NCBI GenBank assembly: GCA_965243545.1
Contig: OZ251573.1
Coordinates: forward strand, 3,906,001-3,970,000
Reading direction: 5' to 3'
DNA length: 64,000 bases
Source of the DNA: CATQHW01 sp965243545
GTDB lineage: Bacteria; Spirochaetota; Spirochaetia; SZUA-6; Bin103
The notes beneath the pieces were generated by a model, which ran no database searches, was not told the DNA's origin, and was given only the letters and a program-made list of their open reading frames with translations. Numbering within the stretch: position 1 is the first letter of the stretch; each line of letters begins with the position of its first letter. A program made the position numbers and the translations under genes. Positions 27,226 to 35,114 of this stretch are shown in pieces.

Positions 27226-27450
27226 ACCCCATTCAGAAACCGAGCGGGGGGCGGATCATCCACGGCGACAGCATTGCCGTGCTCCGGACGTACGGAGACG
27301 ACTCGGTCGATCTGATCTGATCATGACGAGTCCGCCGTTCGGACTGGTGCGCAAGAAAGACTACGGCAACGTGGACGCGAACGAATACGTCGACTGTTCC
27401 GGCCGTTCGCCGCGGCGTTCCATCGCGTTCTTAAGGGAGACGGAAGTCTC
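27222..27450 (+). pseudogene. Decayed beta-class DNA methyltransferase (N4-cytosine type, PvuII-like)
   Basis: The 5' end encodes GGRIIHGDSIAVLRTYGDDS, then a 5-bp duplication (TGATC at 27318-27322) creates an immediate stop. Reading on in frame from the ATG at 27323 gives MTSPPFGLVRKKDYGNVDAN, the catalytic SPPF motif. A lost G near 27396 turns VDW into VDC. Corrected, the frame continues FRPFAAAFHRVLKGDGSL and then loses all similarity at about 27450. The gene is therefore a truncated fragment with two frameshifts, stopping before the cofactor-binding and recognition domains. Its start overlaps the endonuclease stop. Confidence 0.8.
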
Positions 27451-27493
27451 CCCTCCACTGCATCGGCTTCTGTGAGCGGCCGCAGCCCGCATT

Positions 27494-30304
27494 TCAGACG
27501 CGGAAGACCTTCATCACTTCGTCGCCGAGGTGGTTGATCACCTTGACGGCGATGCGGCCGGAGGCGGGGCGGTCGAAGGGGCGGGACGTGTCGCTGCGCA
27601 ACGTCTCCCAGGCGTCGCGGTCGATCTCGGCCTTGAGGGTGGTCTTGAGCGCCTTGTAGGGATCGTTGGCGCCCAGAAAGTAGGCGTGGCGGACGAAGAA
27701 ACTCTCCTCGTTGTAGTCGGTGTCGATGAACCAGCAGGCGATTCCTTCGGGGCCGTCGCTGCGGATTTCGCCGGTGCCGGGATGGAACACGTCCACGCCG
27801 TTCACCTTGACCCGGTAGCGCCCGCCGCCGTCCGGCAGGATGTCGACGTCGGGCTCGCCGAAGATCACGAACAGGTTGCCGGCGCCGGTGTTCTTCAGGG
27901 CGCCGGCCATGTGCAGGTCGGCGTTCATGCGCGCCTTGAGCACCGGGACGCGGCCGAGCCGGCGGAACTCCGAAGCCTGCGCCTCGTAGCTGAACGCGCA
28001 GGCGATCAGCACGTCGTACTCGGCGGCGCCGGCTTCCAGGGCGGCGGCGGCCAGCTCGGGGCGGGTGACGGTGCCGAACTCGGGGCCGATGAAGATGGCG
28101 GCGCGCCGTTCGGCGCCGGCGCCGGAGTCGGGGCCGCCCTCGACGTAGCGGCCTTCGGCGCAGATCAGCTCGCCGGGCCACGGCGTGAGCGCGGTGAATG
28201 CGATGCGGTCCTCCTTGTGCGCCTGCTGCACGCCGGCGGTCGCGAGGTGCTCCAGGATCGTGGCGGCGAAGTCCTGCTGCGGTTCGCCGTAGCCGGTGCG
28301 GCTTTCGGCCAGGTGGTCGATCGGCTCGTCGTTCTCGTCTACGCCGAGGGCGCGGTGCGGGGCCAGGCTGTCGACCGTGAACGGACCGGCGACGCGGACG
28401 ACGGCGCGATCCTCGTAGGGCTTGTCGTAGAGGTACTCGTAGTCGGCGCGGGCGGCGATGGCGGAGTCGATCTCCCGCTGCCGGGCGATGCGCGCCTCCC
28501 ACCAACGGCGGTGCAGATCGGAGGCGCCGGCGTGCCACCGGTCGTCCGCTTCGCGCGGGATTTCCCATTCTTCATAGGTGCGGCTGAGAGCGGCGTTCAG
28601 TTGCGCGCGTAGCGGCTCCAGTTTCTGTTGCCAGCGCGCATGGATCACGTCGATCTCGGCGTTGTTGGCGATCGACTTGAGGGTGATATGCGGCACGCGC
28701 TGGTAGACGAAGCCCTGCCGGACGTCGCCACGCACCGGGCTGTCTGAGGGTACGGTCTGCGAGAGTTCCGCTTCCTTGCGCTGCCCCTCCACGCTGTCGG
28801 CGAGCAGGTAATAGGGATAGCGCGCCCCCATCACGCGCGACCGTGCCAAGGCGAGCGCGACGCGCGAAGTGTCGATGGTGATCCAGCGCCGCCCCCACTG
28901 TTCGGCGACGAAGGCGGTGGTGCCGGACCCACAGGTCGGGTCAAGGACCAAGTCGCCGGGATCCGTGGTCATGAGGATACAGCGCTGGATGACCGAAGGA
29001 TTTGTCTGCACGACATACAACTTGTCTGATCCAAATGCAACGAATACAGTATCCGTCCAGATGTTTGTCATCTGAATATAGGGGTTGTCAGAGTCACAAA
29101 GTCGGTAGGCAACTGACTTCCCTCTGGCCATCAACCGAGCCGATTTGGTTGCTCGGGCAAACCCCGTCTCTGATGTTCGCCATCCTCCCGTCGATGGAGG
29201 CAGGAAGGTCCGCCCTTCAAAATGTACGGTAAACCGAGATGATTCTCCGCCGCTTTGGCTTTGTGTCTGCCCAGGTCTAAATCGTTTCGATCCATCAGGC
29301 ATCACTGATGGATCGCTTCGTTCCGACGTTGTCATCCTGCGAAATGATCCATCTTCAAGCTGAATATAGTCGTATGCCGTGTCTAGTTGCTTCTTCGATC
29401 GGGGTCGCTTGAGTTTCCGGAACTTGGTCTTCGCCTTATCCTTCGAATACCACAGAATCAAGTCGTAGACGCCATCGAGACCATCGGAGACACGGCCGCT
29501 CGATGTCTGGAACACAATCTGATCAACAAAATTGCCAAACCCGAACACCTCGTCCATCAAGTCCCGGACCCGGTGGACGTTCTCGTCGCCGATTTGCACG
29601 AAGATGCTGCCGCTTTCGGCCAGCAGGTCGCGCGCCACCAGCAGCCGGTCGCGCAGATAGGTCAGGTACGAGTGAATGCCGTCGCGCCACGTGTCGCGGA
29701 ACGCCTTGACCTGCTCCGGCTCGCGGGTGACGTGTTCGGCCTTGCCGTCGCGCACGTCGCGGCTGGTCGTCGACCACTGGAAGTTGGAGTTGAACTTGAT
29801 GCCGTACGGCGGGTCGAGATAGATGCACTGCACCTTGCCGCGCAGCCCCTCGCGCTCGGCCAGCGACGCCATCACCTGCAGGCTGTCGCCCAGGATCATG
29901 CGGTTCGACCAGTTGGCGTCGTGGCGGTAGAACTCGGTGCGCGCGTCGCCGTCCGGCAGCCCGTTGAAGTCGGCAAACAGGTCGGGCTGCTCGTCCGCCT
30001 CCCGCTCCGCGGCCTTGCTGCGGCGCAGCAGGTCGTCGATCAGCGCCTTGGGGTGAACCTTCTCCTGGATGAACAGCGGCGGCGCCTGCACCACCAGATC
30101 GGCGGAATCCTGCTCATCCTTGCCGCGCCACACGAGTTGCGGATCGAGGTCGCGGTTGCGCCGCTCGTAGGCGACCCGGACCGGCGCCTGGTCCGCCTCC
30201 TCCATCACCGACCGGTACTCGGCGGTGGGGATGTTCCGGCGCGACGCCTCATCGTGGGTAATCGTCTCGACCGCCTTGGGCGGTCTCACCTTCCGCTTCG
30301 CCAT
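27494..30304 (-). CDS. Large Type III-like (Mod) DNA methyltransferase
   Basis: The 936-residue protein has the amino-methyltransferase motif DPPYGIKF (residues 164-171) and, near residue 455, the cofactor motif LDPTCGSGTTAFVAEQWGRR; this is the beta order seen in Type III Mod proteins. Between them lies a variable target-recognition region whose DNA (about 28990-29520) is visibly more AT-rich than its flanks. A roughly 370-residue C-terminal extension ends in KVINHLGDEVMKVFRV. The product should methylate adenine. The usual helicase-nuclease Res partner is not in the neighbourhood, so it is an orphan here. The start is ATG at 30304. Confidence 0.85.
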   Translation of the reverse strand: MAKRKVRPPKAVETITHDEASRRNIPTAEYRSVMEEADQAPVRVAYERRNRDLDPQLVWRGKDEQDSADLVVQAPPLFIQEKVHPKALIDDLLRRSKAAEREADEQPDLFADFNGLPDGDARTEFYRHDANWSNRMILGDSLQVMASLAEREGLRGKVQCIYLDPPYGIKFNSNFQWSTTSRDVRDGKAEHVTREPEQVKAFRDTWRDGIHSYLTYLRDRLLVARDLLAESGSIFVQIGDENVHRVRDLMDEVFGFGNFVDQIVFQTSSGRVSDGLDGVYDLILWYSKDKAKTKFRKLKRPRSKKQLDTAYDYIQLEDGSFRRMTTSERSDPSVMPDGSKRFRPGQTQSQSGGESSRFTVHFEGRTFLPPSTGGWRTSETGFARATKSARLMARGKSVAYRLCDSDNPYIQMTNIWTDTVFVAFGSDKLYVVQTNPSVIQRCILMTTDPGDLVLDPTCGSGTTAFVAEQWGRRWITIDTSRVALALARSRVMGARYPYYLLADSVEGQRKEAELSQTVPSDSPVRGDVRQGFVYQRVPHITLKSIANNAEIDVIHARWQQKLEPLRAQLNAALSRTYEEWEIPREADDRWHAGASDLHRRWWEARIARQREIDSAIAARADYEYLYDKPYEDRAVVRVAGPFTVDSLAPHRALGVDENDEPIDHLAESRTGYGEPQQDFAATILEHLATAGVQQAHKEDRIAFTALTPWPGELICAEGRYVEGGPDSGAGAERRAAIFIGPEFGTVTRPELAAAALEAGAAEYDVLIACAFSYEAQASEFRRLGRVPVLKARMNADLHMAGALKNTGAGNLFVIFGEPDVDILPDGGGRYRVKVNGVDVFHPGTGEIRSDGPEGIACWFIDTDYNEESFFVRHAYFLGANDPYKALKTTLKAEIDRDAWETLRSDTSRPFDRPASGRIAVKVINHLGDEVMKVFRV

Positions 30305-30355
30305 CTATCGGTGATGCCCTCCGTACACAGGAGTTCCGCATGGCGCGCCTGGTCG

Positions 30356-30456
30356 CCACTCCGTGACCATGATTCGATCCTGCTTCCATCCGAGCTCGGC
30401 TCTACGTTCCTCGGTCTCTGGTGCGGAACCACTCCGTGACCATGATTCGATCCTGC
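30356..30456. repeat. 28-bp direct repeat, two copies
   Basis: CCACTCCGTGACCATGATTC plus GATCCTGC occurs perfectly at 30356-30383 and 30429-30456, a 73-bp period, in the space upstream of the Mod gene. Confidence 0.85.
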
Positions 30457-30498
30457 CCGCCGGCGCCGGGTGGCGGTCGGTCACTGGGTGAAGACGCG
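30446..30498 (+). pseudogene. Remnant of a DUF4143 ATPase gene 3' end
   Basis: On the plus strand this reads SILPAGAGWRSVTG-stop, matching the SILSAGAGGTTG-stop end of the intact DUF4143 gene at 33504. The DNA matches too: ATCCTGCCCGCCGGCGCCGG here against ATCCTGTCCGCCGGCGCCGG there, followed in both by ACTGGGTGAAGACGCG across and beyond the stop. It overlaps the 3' end of the TOPRIM gene on the other strand. Confidence 0.6.
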
Positions 30499-31134
30499 TT
30501 TGAACCACTCCACAAATGCCAGGGCCGCGGCGCTGTCGCGGCCGAAGTACCGGGCTCGAATGGCCGAGCCATAAGGCAGCCCAGGTGTCTCCTGCCAGGC
30601 AAGCCATGCGTGCAAGACGGCTTTGCGCTGCGCGCTGTCGGGAAAGCGAGCGCCTTGCTCCTTCGCGTGGCGGGTCGACTCATTCGCGAGCGGCAGCAGC
30701 GAGTCCTTGTTCTCGACAAGGTCCTGCAGGAATTCCTCCAATGCGCCCGACCGTCGGTTGTCCGGCATCAACCAGACGCCGACTCTGACCTTGATGTTGC
30801 TGGCTTCGTCGACGAAGCCAGCCGTCGGAATCTCGTTCGGCAGCGTCAGGCCGACCGGTTTGAGTCGGTCGCGCACAGCGCGCCACCGGTCTCCGGGAAC
30901 CTCGTCGGCATCCAGTACGAACCCCACCGAGCGCCCGGTACTGGCCTTCACGTCGATCTGCATACCGGCAAGCAGCCGTTTCACTCCGCCAGCAATATCG
31001 TCTTCCTCACCGCCGCAGTGTTTGATGCATACCGGGACACTCTTGCAGTCTATGTCGTGTCTCAACAGCAGATGGCCGATGGCGTGGACATCGTCCTTGC
31101 CTTCGACATGGAGGATGGACGGTTCTGTGGGCAT
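30481..31134 (-). CDS. DUF3226 TOPRIM protein (AriB/OLD-like effector candidate)
   Basis: The 217-residue TOPRIM-fold protein has the conserved Glu in ILHVEGKDDVHAIGHLL (E11) and the DxD pair in GFVLDADEVPGDRW (D75, D77), the metal-binding set of OLD/DUF4435/DUF3226 nucleases. Its C-terminal half is helical (WLAWQETPGLPYGSAIRARY). It starts 3 nt after the stop of the AAA ATPase gene, so the two form a tight pair. Such ATPase-TOPRIM pairs include PARIS (AriA-AriB) and split OLD systems, where the ATPase senses phage interference and the TOPRIM subunit cleaves nucleic acid. DUF3226 is not the DUF4435 of the described PARIS, so the name is tentative. Confidence 0.75.
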   Translation of the reverse strand: MPTEPSILHVEGKDDVHAIGHLLLRHDIDCKSVPVCIKHCGGEEDDIAGGVKRLLAGMQIDVKASTGRSVGFVLDADEVPGDRWRAVRDRLKPVGLTLPNEIPTAGFVDEASNIKVRVGVWLMPDNRRSGALEEFLQDLVENKDSLLPLANESTRHAKEQGARFPDSAQRKAVLHAWLAWQETPGLPYGSAIRARYFGRDSAAALAFVEWFKRVFTQ

Positions 31135-31137
31135 CGG

Positions 31138-32226
31138 TCAGCGGAGCTCGATGTCTTGTTCGACGGCTGTTGCGATCTCTTCCCCGGAGAAGCACACCGC
31201 TTGCGCCAGCGACGTGTGCACTTTCTGTATGGACAGGTGCCGGGCGAGGTCGGGCCGGGATTTCACCAGGGACCCGAGGCCGCGGATGCAGTCCTGGCTG
31301 TGCGTCGTCGCGAAGATTTGCGCGTCGGCCTCGTTCGCCACTTCGACCAGGAGCCGCCACACGTCCTCCATCACGGTCCAGTGCAGCCCGGCATCGATCT
31401 CGTCGATCAGCAGGAATCCGTGGTTCGCTCCCTGCAGGGCGAGCCGCAGTGCGAGGAGACGGCGCAAACCGTCACCGTAGCTGCCGATCGGCATCCGGCG
31501 GCCTCCTCTCCGTAGTCCCACCAGGGTAGTACTGCCGCGCGGTGTACCGCCCGTCAGGAAGTGGATCGAGGCGATTTCCGGCACGAGAATCTGCATGTCT
31601 CTGGCGATTTTGTCCTCGCGGCCCTCGGCAATCACGTCGTTCCATGCGTCGTGCATCGTGTCATCCACCGGCGAACCCAGCCCCACGAACCGAACCGGAG
31701 GTTTGGAGGGTCCGTTACGCATCGATCGGCGCCAAGCGTCGTAAAGGAGCGTACCTTCCTTGTCCACCGGAAACACGCTCAGCGGTCCATCGGCGCCGGT
31801 CTCGATGCGCAGACCAAAGTGCGGTTCGGGCTCGTCATCCGCGTCAAGCGCGCGTCGCCGCGTACTCCTCATCAGGTCCCAGGTTGCGGCGTCTTCGCCG
31901 ACCTCATCGAGCGATAGAATCGTCGCCGATGTCTGCTTACGGTCCGAAGTGAGCTGGAACCGAGTGCCGGGTTCGCACACGTGGCCGGAAAACAGATGGG
32001 AGATGTCGATTCCGTATCGCGGCGTGAGCGCGAGCGTCTCGCGCCGCCGCCCAGCGACGCCCGCGAACGCCGCGAGGTGGCCGTTGGAAACCAGCAGCTC
32101 GACCGCTTCCAGGACCGTCGTCTTGCCGCTGTTGTTCTTGCCGACGATGAGATTCACCCTCGTCAGGTCGTTGAGCTCGTAGGACTCGAAGCCGCGGAAT
32201 CCGCGCATGGCAAGTGTTTTCAACAT
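31138..32226 (-). CDS. AAA_15/AAA_21 ABC-type ATPase (AriA/OLD-like sensor candidate)
   Basis: The 362-residue ATPase has MRGFRGFESYELNDLTRVNL followed by Walker A GKNNSGKTT (residues 29-37), a signature-like SYGDGLRRLLALRLAL, Walker B FLLIDEIDAGLHW (about residue 275) and the switch His in IFATTHSQDC. This layout is shared by OLD, RecF-like and AriA ATPases. Together with the DUF3226 gene 3 nt downstream it is a likely anti-phage module. It is divergent from a DUF4143 ATPase gene. A TATGAT box lies about 26 nt upstream of the ATG, so this transcript has a short leader. Confidence 0.8.
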   Translation of the reverse strand: MLKTLAMRGFRGFESYELNDLTRVNLIVGKNNSGKTTVLEAVELLVSNGHLAAFAGVAGRRRETLALTPRYGIDISHLFSGHVCEPGTRFQLTSDRKQTSATILSLDEVGEDAATWDLMRSTRRRALDADDEPEPHFGLRIETGADGPLSVFPVDKEGTLLYDAWRRSMRNGPSKPPVRFVGLGSPVDDTMHDAWNDVIAEGREDKIARDMQILVPEIASIHFLTGGTPRGSTTLVGLRRGGRRMPIGSYGDGLRRLLALRLALQGANHGFLLIDEIDAGLHWTVMEDVWRLLVEVANEADAQIFATTHSQDCIRGLGSLVKSRPDLARHLSIQKVHTSLAQAVCFSGEEIATAVEQDIELR

Positions 32227-32325
32227 CCCTGGTACCGTCCGTGCGCTGCGATCATACCACGTGGCTCAGAAGCTTGCCGCCGAACGTGACTGACAGAATG
32301 GAATCGAGACTTCCGAAAATCATAG

Positions 32326-32331
32326 TATAAT
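32326..32331 (+). promoter_or_regulatory. Consensus -10 box of the DUF4143 ATPase gene (leaderless)
   Basis: A perfect TATAAT sits 6 nt before the ATG at 32338. No convincing -35 is present at 16-18 nt. Confidence 0.7.
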
Positions 32332-32337
32332 GGCAGG

Positions 32338-33504
32338 ATGTACGCCAGAGCTCTGCGCAGGCCGCTGGCGGCGCGCCACAGCTTCTTTCTGTTCGGGCCG
32401 CGCGGGACCGGCAAGACGACGTGGCTGAAGCAGCGCCTGCCCGGCGCGCTGTACCTGGACCTGCTCGACAGCGGGCTGTACGTAGACCTGCTGGCGCGTC
32501 CGCAGCGGCTCGGCGAGCTGATACCGCCGGCCCATGACGGTTGGGTCGTGCTGGACGAGATCCAGCGCATCCCGATGCTACTCAACGAGGTGCACCGCCT
32601 GATCGAAGCGCGCCGCATCCCTTTCGCCATGACCGGGTCGAGCGCCCGCAGCCTGCGCCGCGGCGGCGTCAACCTGCTGGCCGGGCGCGCTCACACCTAC
32701 CGGATGCATCCGCTGACCGCCGGCGAGTTGGGCGCCGACTTCGACCCGGCGGCGGCGTTGCGCTACGGACACCTGCCGGCGGTCCGCAGCGAACCGGACC
32801 CGGACGCCTACCTGGCTTCCTACGTGGAGACCTATCTGCGCGAGGAGGTGCTGCAGGAGGGGCTGACCCGCAACCTGGCGGCGTTCAGCCGCTTCCTGGA
32901 AGCGGCCAGCTTCTCGCAGGCGGCGCCGCTCAACGCGGCGGCGGTGGCGCGCGACGCCGGGATGGAGCGCCGCACGGCCGCCAACTACTTCCAGGTGCTG
33001 GAAGACCTGCTCCTGGCGTGGCGTCTGCCCGCCTTCACGCGGCGCGCCGCGCGCCGGCTCACCGGTCACCCCAAGTTCTTCCTGTTCGACGCCGGCGTTT
33101 GCCGCCGGTTGCGCCCGCGCGGACCGCTCGACCGCCCGGAGGAAGTCGAAGGCGCCGGTTGGGAGACCCTGCTCCATCAGGAGGCGCGCGCGGTCAACGA
33201 CTACGAGGGGTTGGGCTACGCTCTCTCCCACTGGCGCACCGCGGCGGGCGCCGAAGTGGACCTGGTGGCCTACGGCGAACGCGGCCTGCTGGCGTTCGAG
33301 GTGAAGCGGACCGGGCGCCTGCGCCGCCAGGACAGCGCGGGGCTGCGGCTGTTCGCCCGCGACTACCCGCCGGCGCGGTGCTTCCTGCTGTACGGCGGCG
33401 ACCGGCGCGAGCACCACGACGGCATCGAGATATGGCCCCTGGAGGAGGCGCTCCGCTACCTGCCGTCAATCCTGTCCGCCGGCGCCGGCGGCACTACTGG
33501 GTGA
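32338..33504 (+). CDS. AAA_14/DUF4143 ATPase
   Basis: The 388-residue protein has the N-terminal AAA_14 domain: Walker A FFLFGPRGTGKTTWLKQRL near residue 15, Walker B GWVVLDEIQRIP near residue 68, and sensor MTGSSARSLRRGG. The C-terminal DUF4143 domain has the nuclease-like ending GYALSHWRTAAGAEVDLVAY and LLAFEVKRTGRL, a PD-(D/E)XK-type ExK. These ATPases are widespread and poorly characterised. The start is fixed by the adjacent TATAAT. A fragment of a second copy of its 3' end lies at 30446-30498. Confidence 0.85.
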   Translation: MYARALRRPLAARHSFFLFGPRGTGKTTWLKQRLPGALYLDLLDSGLYVDLLARPQRLGELIPPAHDGWVVLDEIQRIPMLLNEVHRLIEARRIPFAMTGSSARSLRRGGVNLLAGRAHTYRMHPLTAGELGADFDPAAALRYGHLPAVRSEPDPDAYLASYVETYLREEVLQEGLTRNLAAFSRFLEAASFSQAAPLNAAAVARDAGMERRTAANYFQVLEDLLLAWRLPAFTRRAARRLTGHPKFFLFDAGVCRRLRPRGPLDRPEEVEGAGWETLLHQEARAVNDYEGLGYALSHWRTAAGAEVDLVAYGERGLLAFEVKRTGRLRRQDSAGLRLFARDYPPARCFLLYGGDRREHHDGIEIWPLEEALRYLPSILSAGAGGTTG

Positions 33505-33514
33505 AGACGCGCGT

Positions 33515-34693
33515 TCACGCGCCGGTGCGTAGCCGCGACTCCATCCAGAAATACAGGGCATGCAGACGGTTGGGAAACCGGTAGCCGCCGCGCACTTCCG
33601 GATCGGGCTGCACCGCCCCCAGCTTTCTCATCCGTCGCAGGAAGTTGTCCAGAACCTGCCGCTCGGCCGCCGTGAGGCGGGTCACCAGATCGCCGCGCTG
33701 AAACGTCATTCGCGCCGGTTCGTCGGCCATCTTGCGCAGGATCGATCGATAGCGGTCGCTTTGGATCGCCCGATAGATCTGCGGTTCCAGGAGTTTTCGC
33801 CCGACGGTGTCGGCCGCATCGACGATGCCCACGGCTATTTCGTCCTGGGCGATGGCCGGCGCCTCGGCGGCGCGCCACACGGCGTCACCGACTTCATGAG
33901 CCAACACCGGCAACCCGCCGGTATGTTGCACCATTGAACGCATGCCGTCCGCGGACACCGCAGCGTTGCCGGCCGCAAACGACTCCCGGTAGAAGTGCTC
34001 GACCTCGGCGTCCGACCAGGGGGGGATGTCGACCGGATTGAAAATTCGCGCCAGGGACGGTTGATTGCGTATCAGGTCCTGGCGCCGTTCTTCCAGTCCG
34101 ACCAGCAGGATGCACAGATTGACCGGCTCCGAGGTCGCCGCTTCATCGACGATGCTCTTCAGCCAGTGGGCGAACTCGGCGGAGCCGGCCAGACCGTTGA
34201 TGTCGTCCAGAATGAGCAGCAGCGACGTGCGCTCCATCTGCCGCAGGAGCTGGCGCACGGACGGGACGAAGTTGCCCGCTATCGTGCGCAGGTCGGCGGC
34301 TTTCAATGCCAGCTCCACCGAGACCCCGAACAAGCCTATCTTGCGGACGCGATCGCCGAAGAACTCCAGGACCTGCCGGCGCCACGGGCGGTCGATGCTG
34401 TCCTTGAGCAGCCGGTCGAAGACGTGGCGCGCCATCTCGTGCAGGTCGTGCGCTCCGCCCAGGTAGACGTGGCAGCCGGTCACGCCGCTGTCCTGCTCAC
34501 ACAGACGGCGCACGAACGAAGCCAGCGAGCTCTTGCCGATGCCCCGTTCGCCGGTGATGAACCCGATCTTGAACACGCCGCGGTCGGCGGAGCGCACCAA
34601 GCCGCGCAGGCGTTCGATGGCGTCGAGCCGCCCTACGAACAGCTCGGCCGGAACCGGTTGGCCGGGCCGGAATGGACTCGATTCGGAGGTCAC
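33515..34693 (-). CDS. STAND/ORC-like AAA ATPase
   Basis: The 392-residue protein opens with ELFVGRLDAIERLRGLVRSA and then Walker A GFITGERGIGKSSLASFVRR (near residue 60). Walker B is LLLILDDINGLAGSAE (near residue 170), and a later LCILLVGLEERRQDLI resembles sensor I. The C-terminus (about 320-392) looks like a winged helix (QRGDLVTRLTAAERQVLDNF). This is a single AAA_16-type regulator without a fused effector. I chose the GTG at 34693 because a promoter fits just upstream; a TTG at 34762 is the other choice. It converges on the DUF4143 gene with 10 bp between ends. Confidence 0.65.
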   Translation of the reverse strand: MTSESSPFRPGQPVPAELFVGRLDAIERLRGLVRSADRGVFKIGFITGERGIGKSSLASFVRRLCEQDSGVTGCHVYLGGAHDLHEMARHVFDRLLKDSIDRPWRRQVLEFFGDRVRKIGLFGVSVELALKAADLRTIAGNFVPSVRQLLRQMERTSLLLILDDINGLAGSAEFAHWLKSIVDEAATSEPVNLCILLVGLEERRQDLIRNQPSLARIFNPVDIPPWSDAEVEHFYRESFAAGNAAVSADGMRSMVQHTGGLPVLAHEVGDAVWRAAEAPAIAQDEIAVGIVDAADTVGRKLLEPQIYRAIQSDRYRSILRKMADEPARMTFQRGDLVTRLTAAERQVLDNFLRRMRKLGAVQPDPEVRGGYRFPNRLHALYFWMESRLRTGA

Positions 34694-34702
34694 GCTATTG
34701 GA

Positions 34703-34732
34703 AGCGTAATCGATTCGGCCGGAAGCTGTCGA
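34703..34732 (-). promoter_or_regulatory. Probable promoter of the STAND-like gene
   Basis: On the minus strand TCGACA (34727-34732), an 18-nt spacer and TACGCT (34703-34708) lie 9 nt before the GTG at 34693. Confidence 0.45.
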
Positions 34733-34787
34733 CGAATGCGCCCCCGCTGCCCCCGCTATCAACGGGCGCGGTCCGCTTCATGCCGCG

Positions 34788-35114
34788 TTATCCCGCTGCA
34801 GAGCCAAGGGAGGTGAGGAACGCCTCGATTTCCTGCTCGAAACGGCGGGAGACGCCTTCGAGTCTCCGGCCGAGCCGCGTGACGCGGTCGATGCGCCGAA
34901 AGACTCGTTCGCAGCAGTTGTAGAAGTCGTGCATGACCGATCCCAGGACACGCGGGTTCCCGTCCGGTCTGGCCAGCTCGTCGATGGCCTCGCGCCGCAG
35001 CTGCGCCGAGTTTGCCAGCTCGCGGCGGATCAGCGCGCCAAGCAGATTGGGGTAGATGCCGGGTGCGAGACCTCGACCACCGGATCGATCCTGTGGCGGC
35101 GGATCGCCGTTCAC
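34788..35114 (-). CDS. Small protein resembling part of a HepT-like ribonuclease
   Basis: The 108-residue frame begins with GTG overlapping the LRR gene stop (GTGA). Residues about 45-75 include GSVMHDFYNCCERVFRRIDR, which recalls the HDFY..ERIF helix of HepT-like proteins. The expected WH..LL segment is missing, so this is a fragment or a divergent relative. No matching MNT-type antitoxin is nearby. The start is uncertain and the first 35 residues may be untranslated. Confidence 0.35.
   Translation of the reverse strand: MNGDPPPQDRSGGRGLAPGIYPNLLGALIRRELANSAQLRREAIDELARPDGNPRVLGSVMHDFYNCCERVFRRIDRVTRLGRRLEGVSRRFEQEIEAFLTSLGSAAG

Noticed and set aside
30356..30498. CRISPR array from the repeated 28-mer
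   Set aside because: Only two copies, no further repeats and no cas genes.
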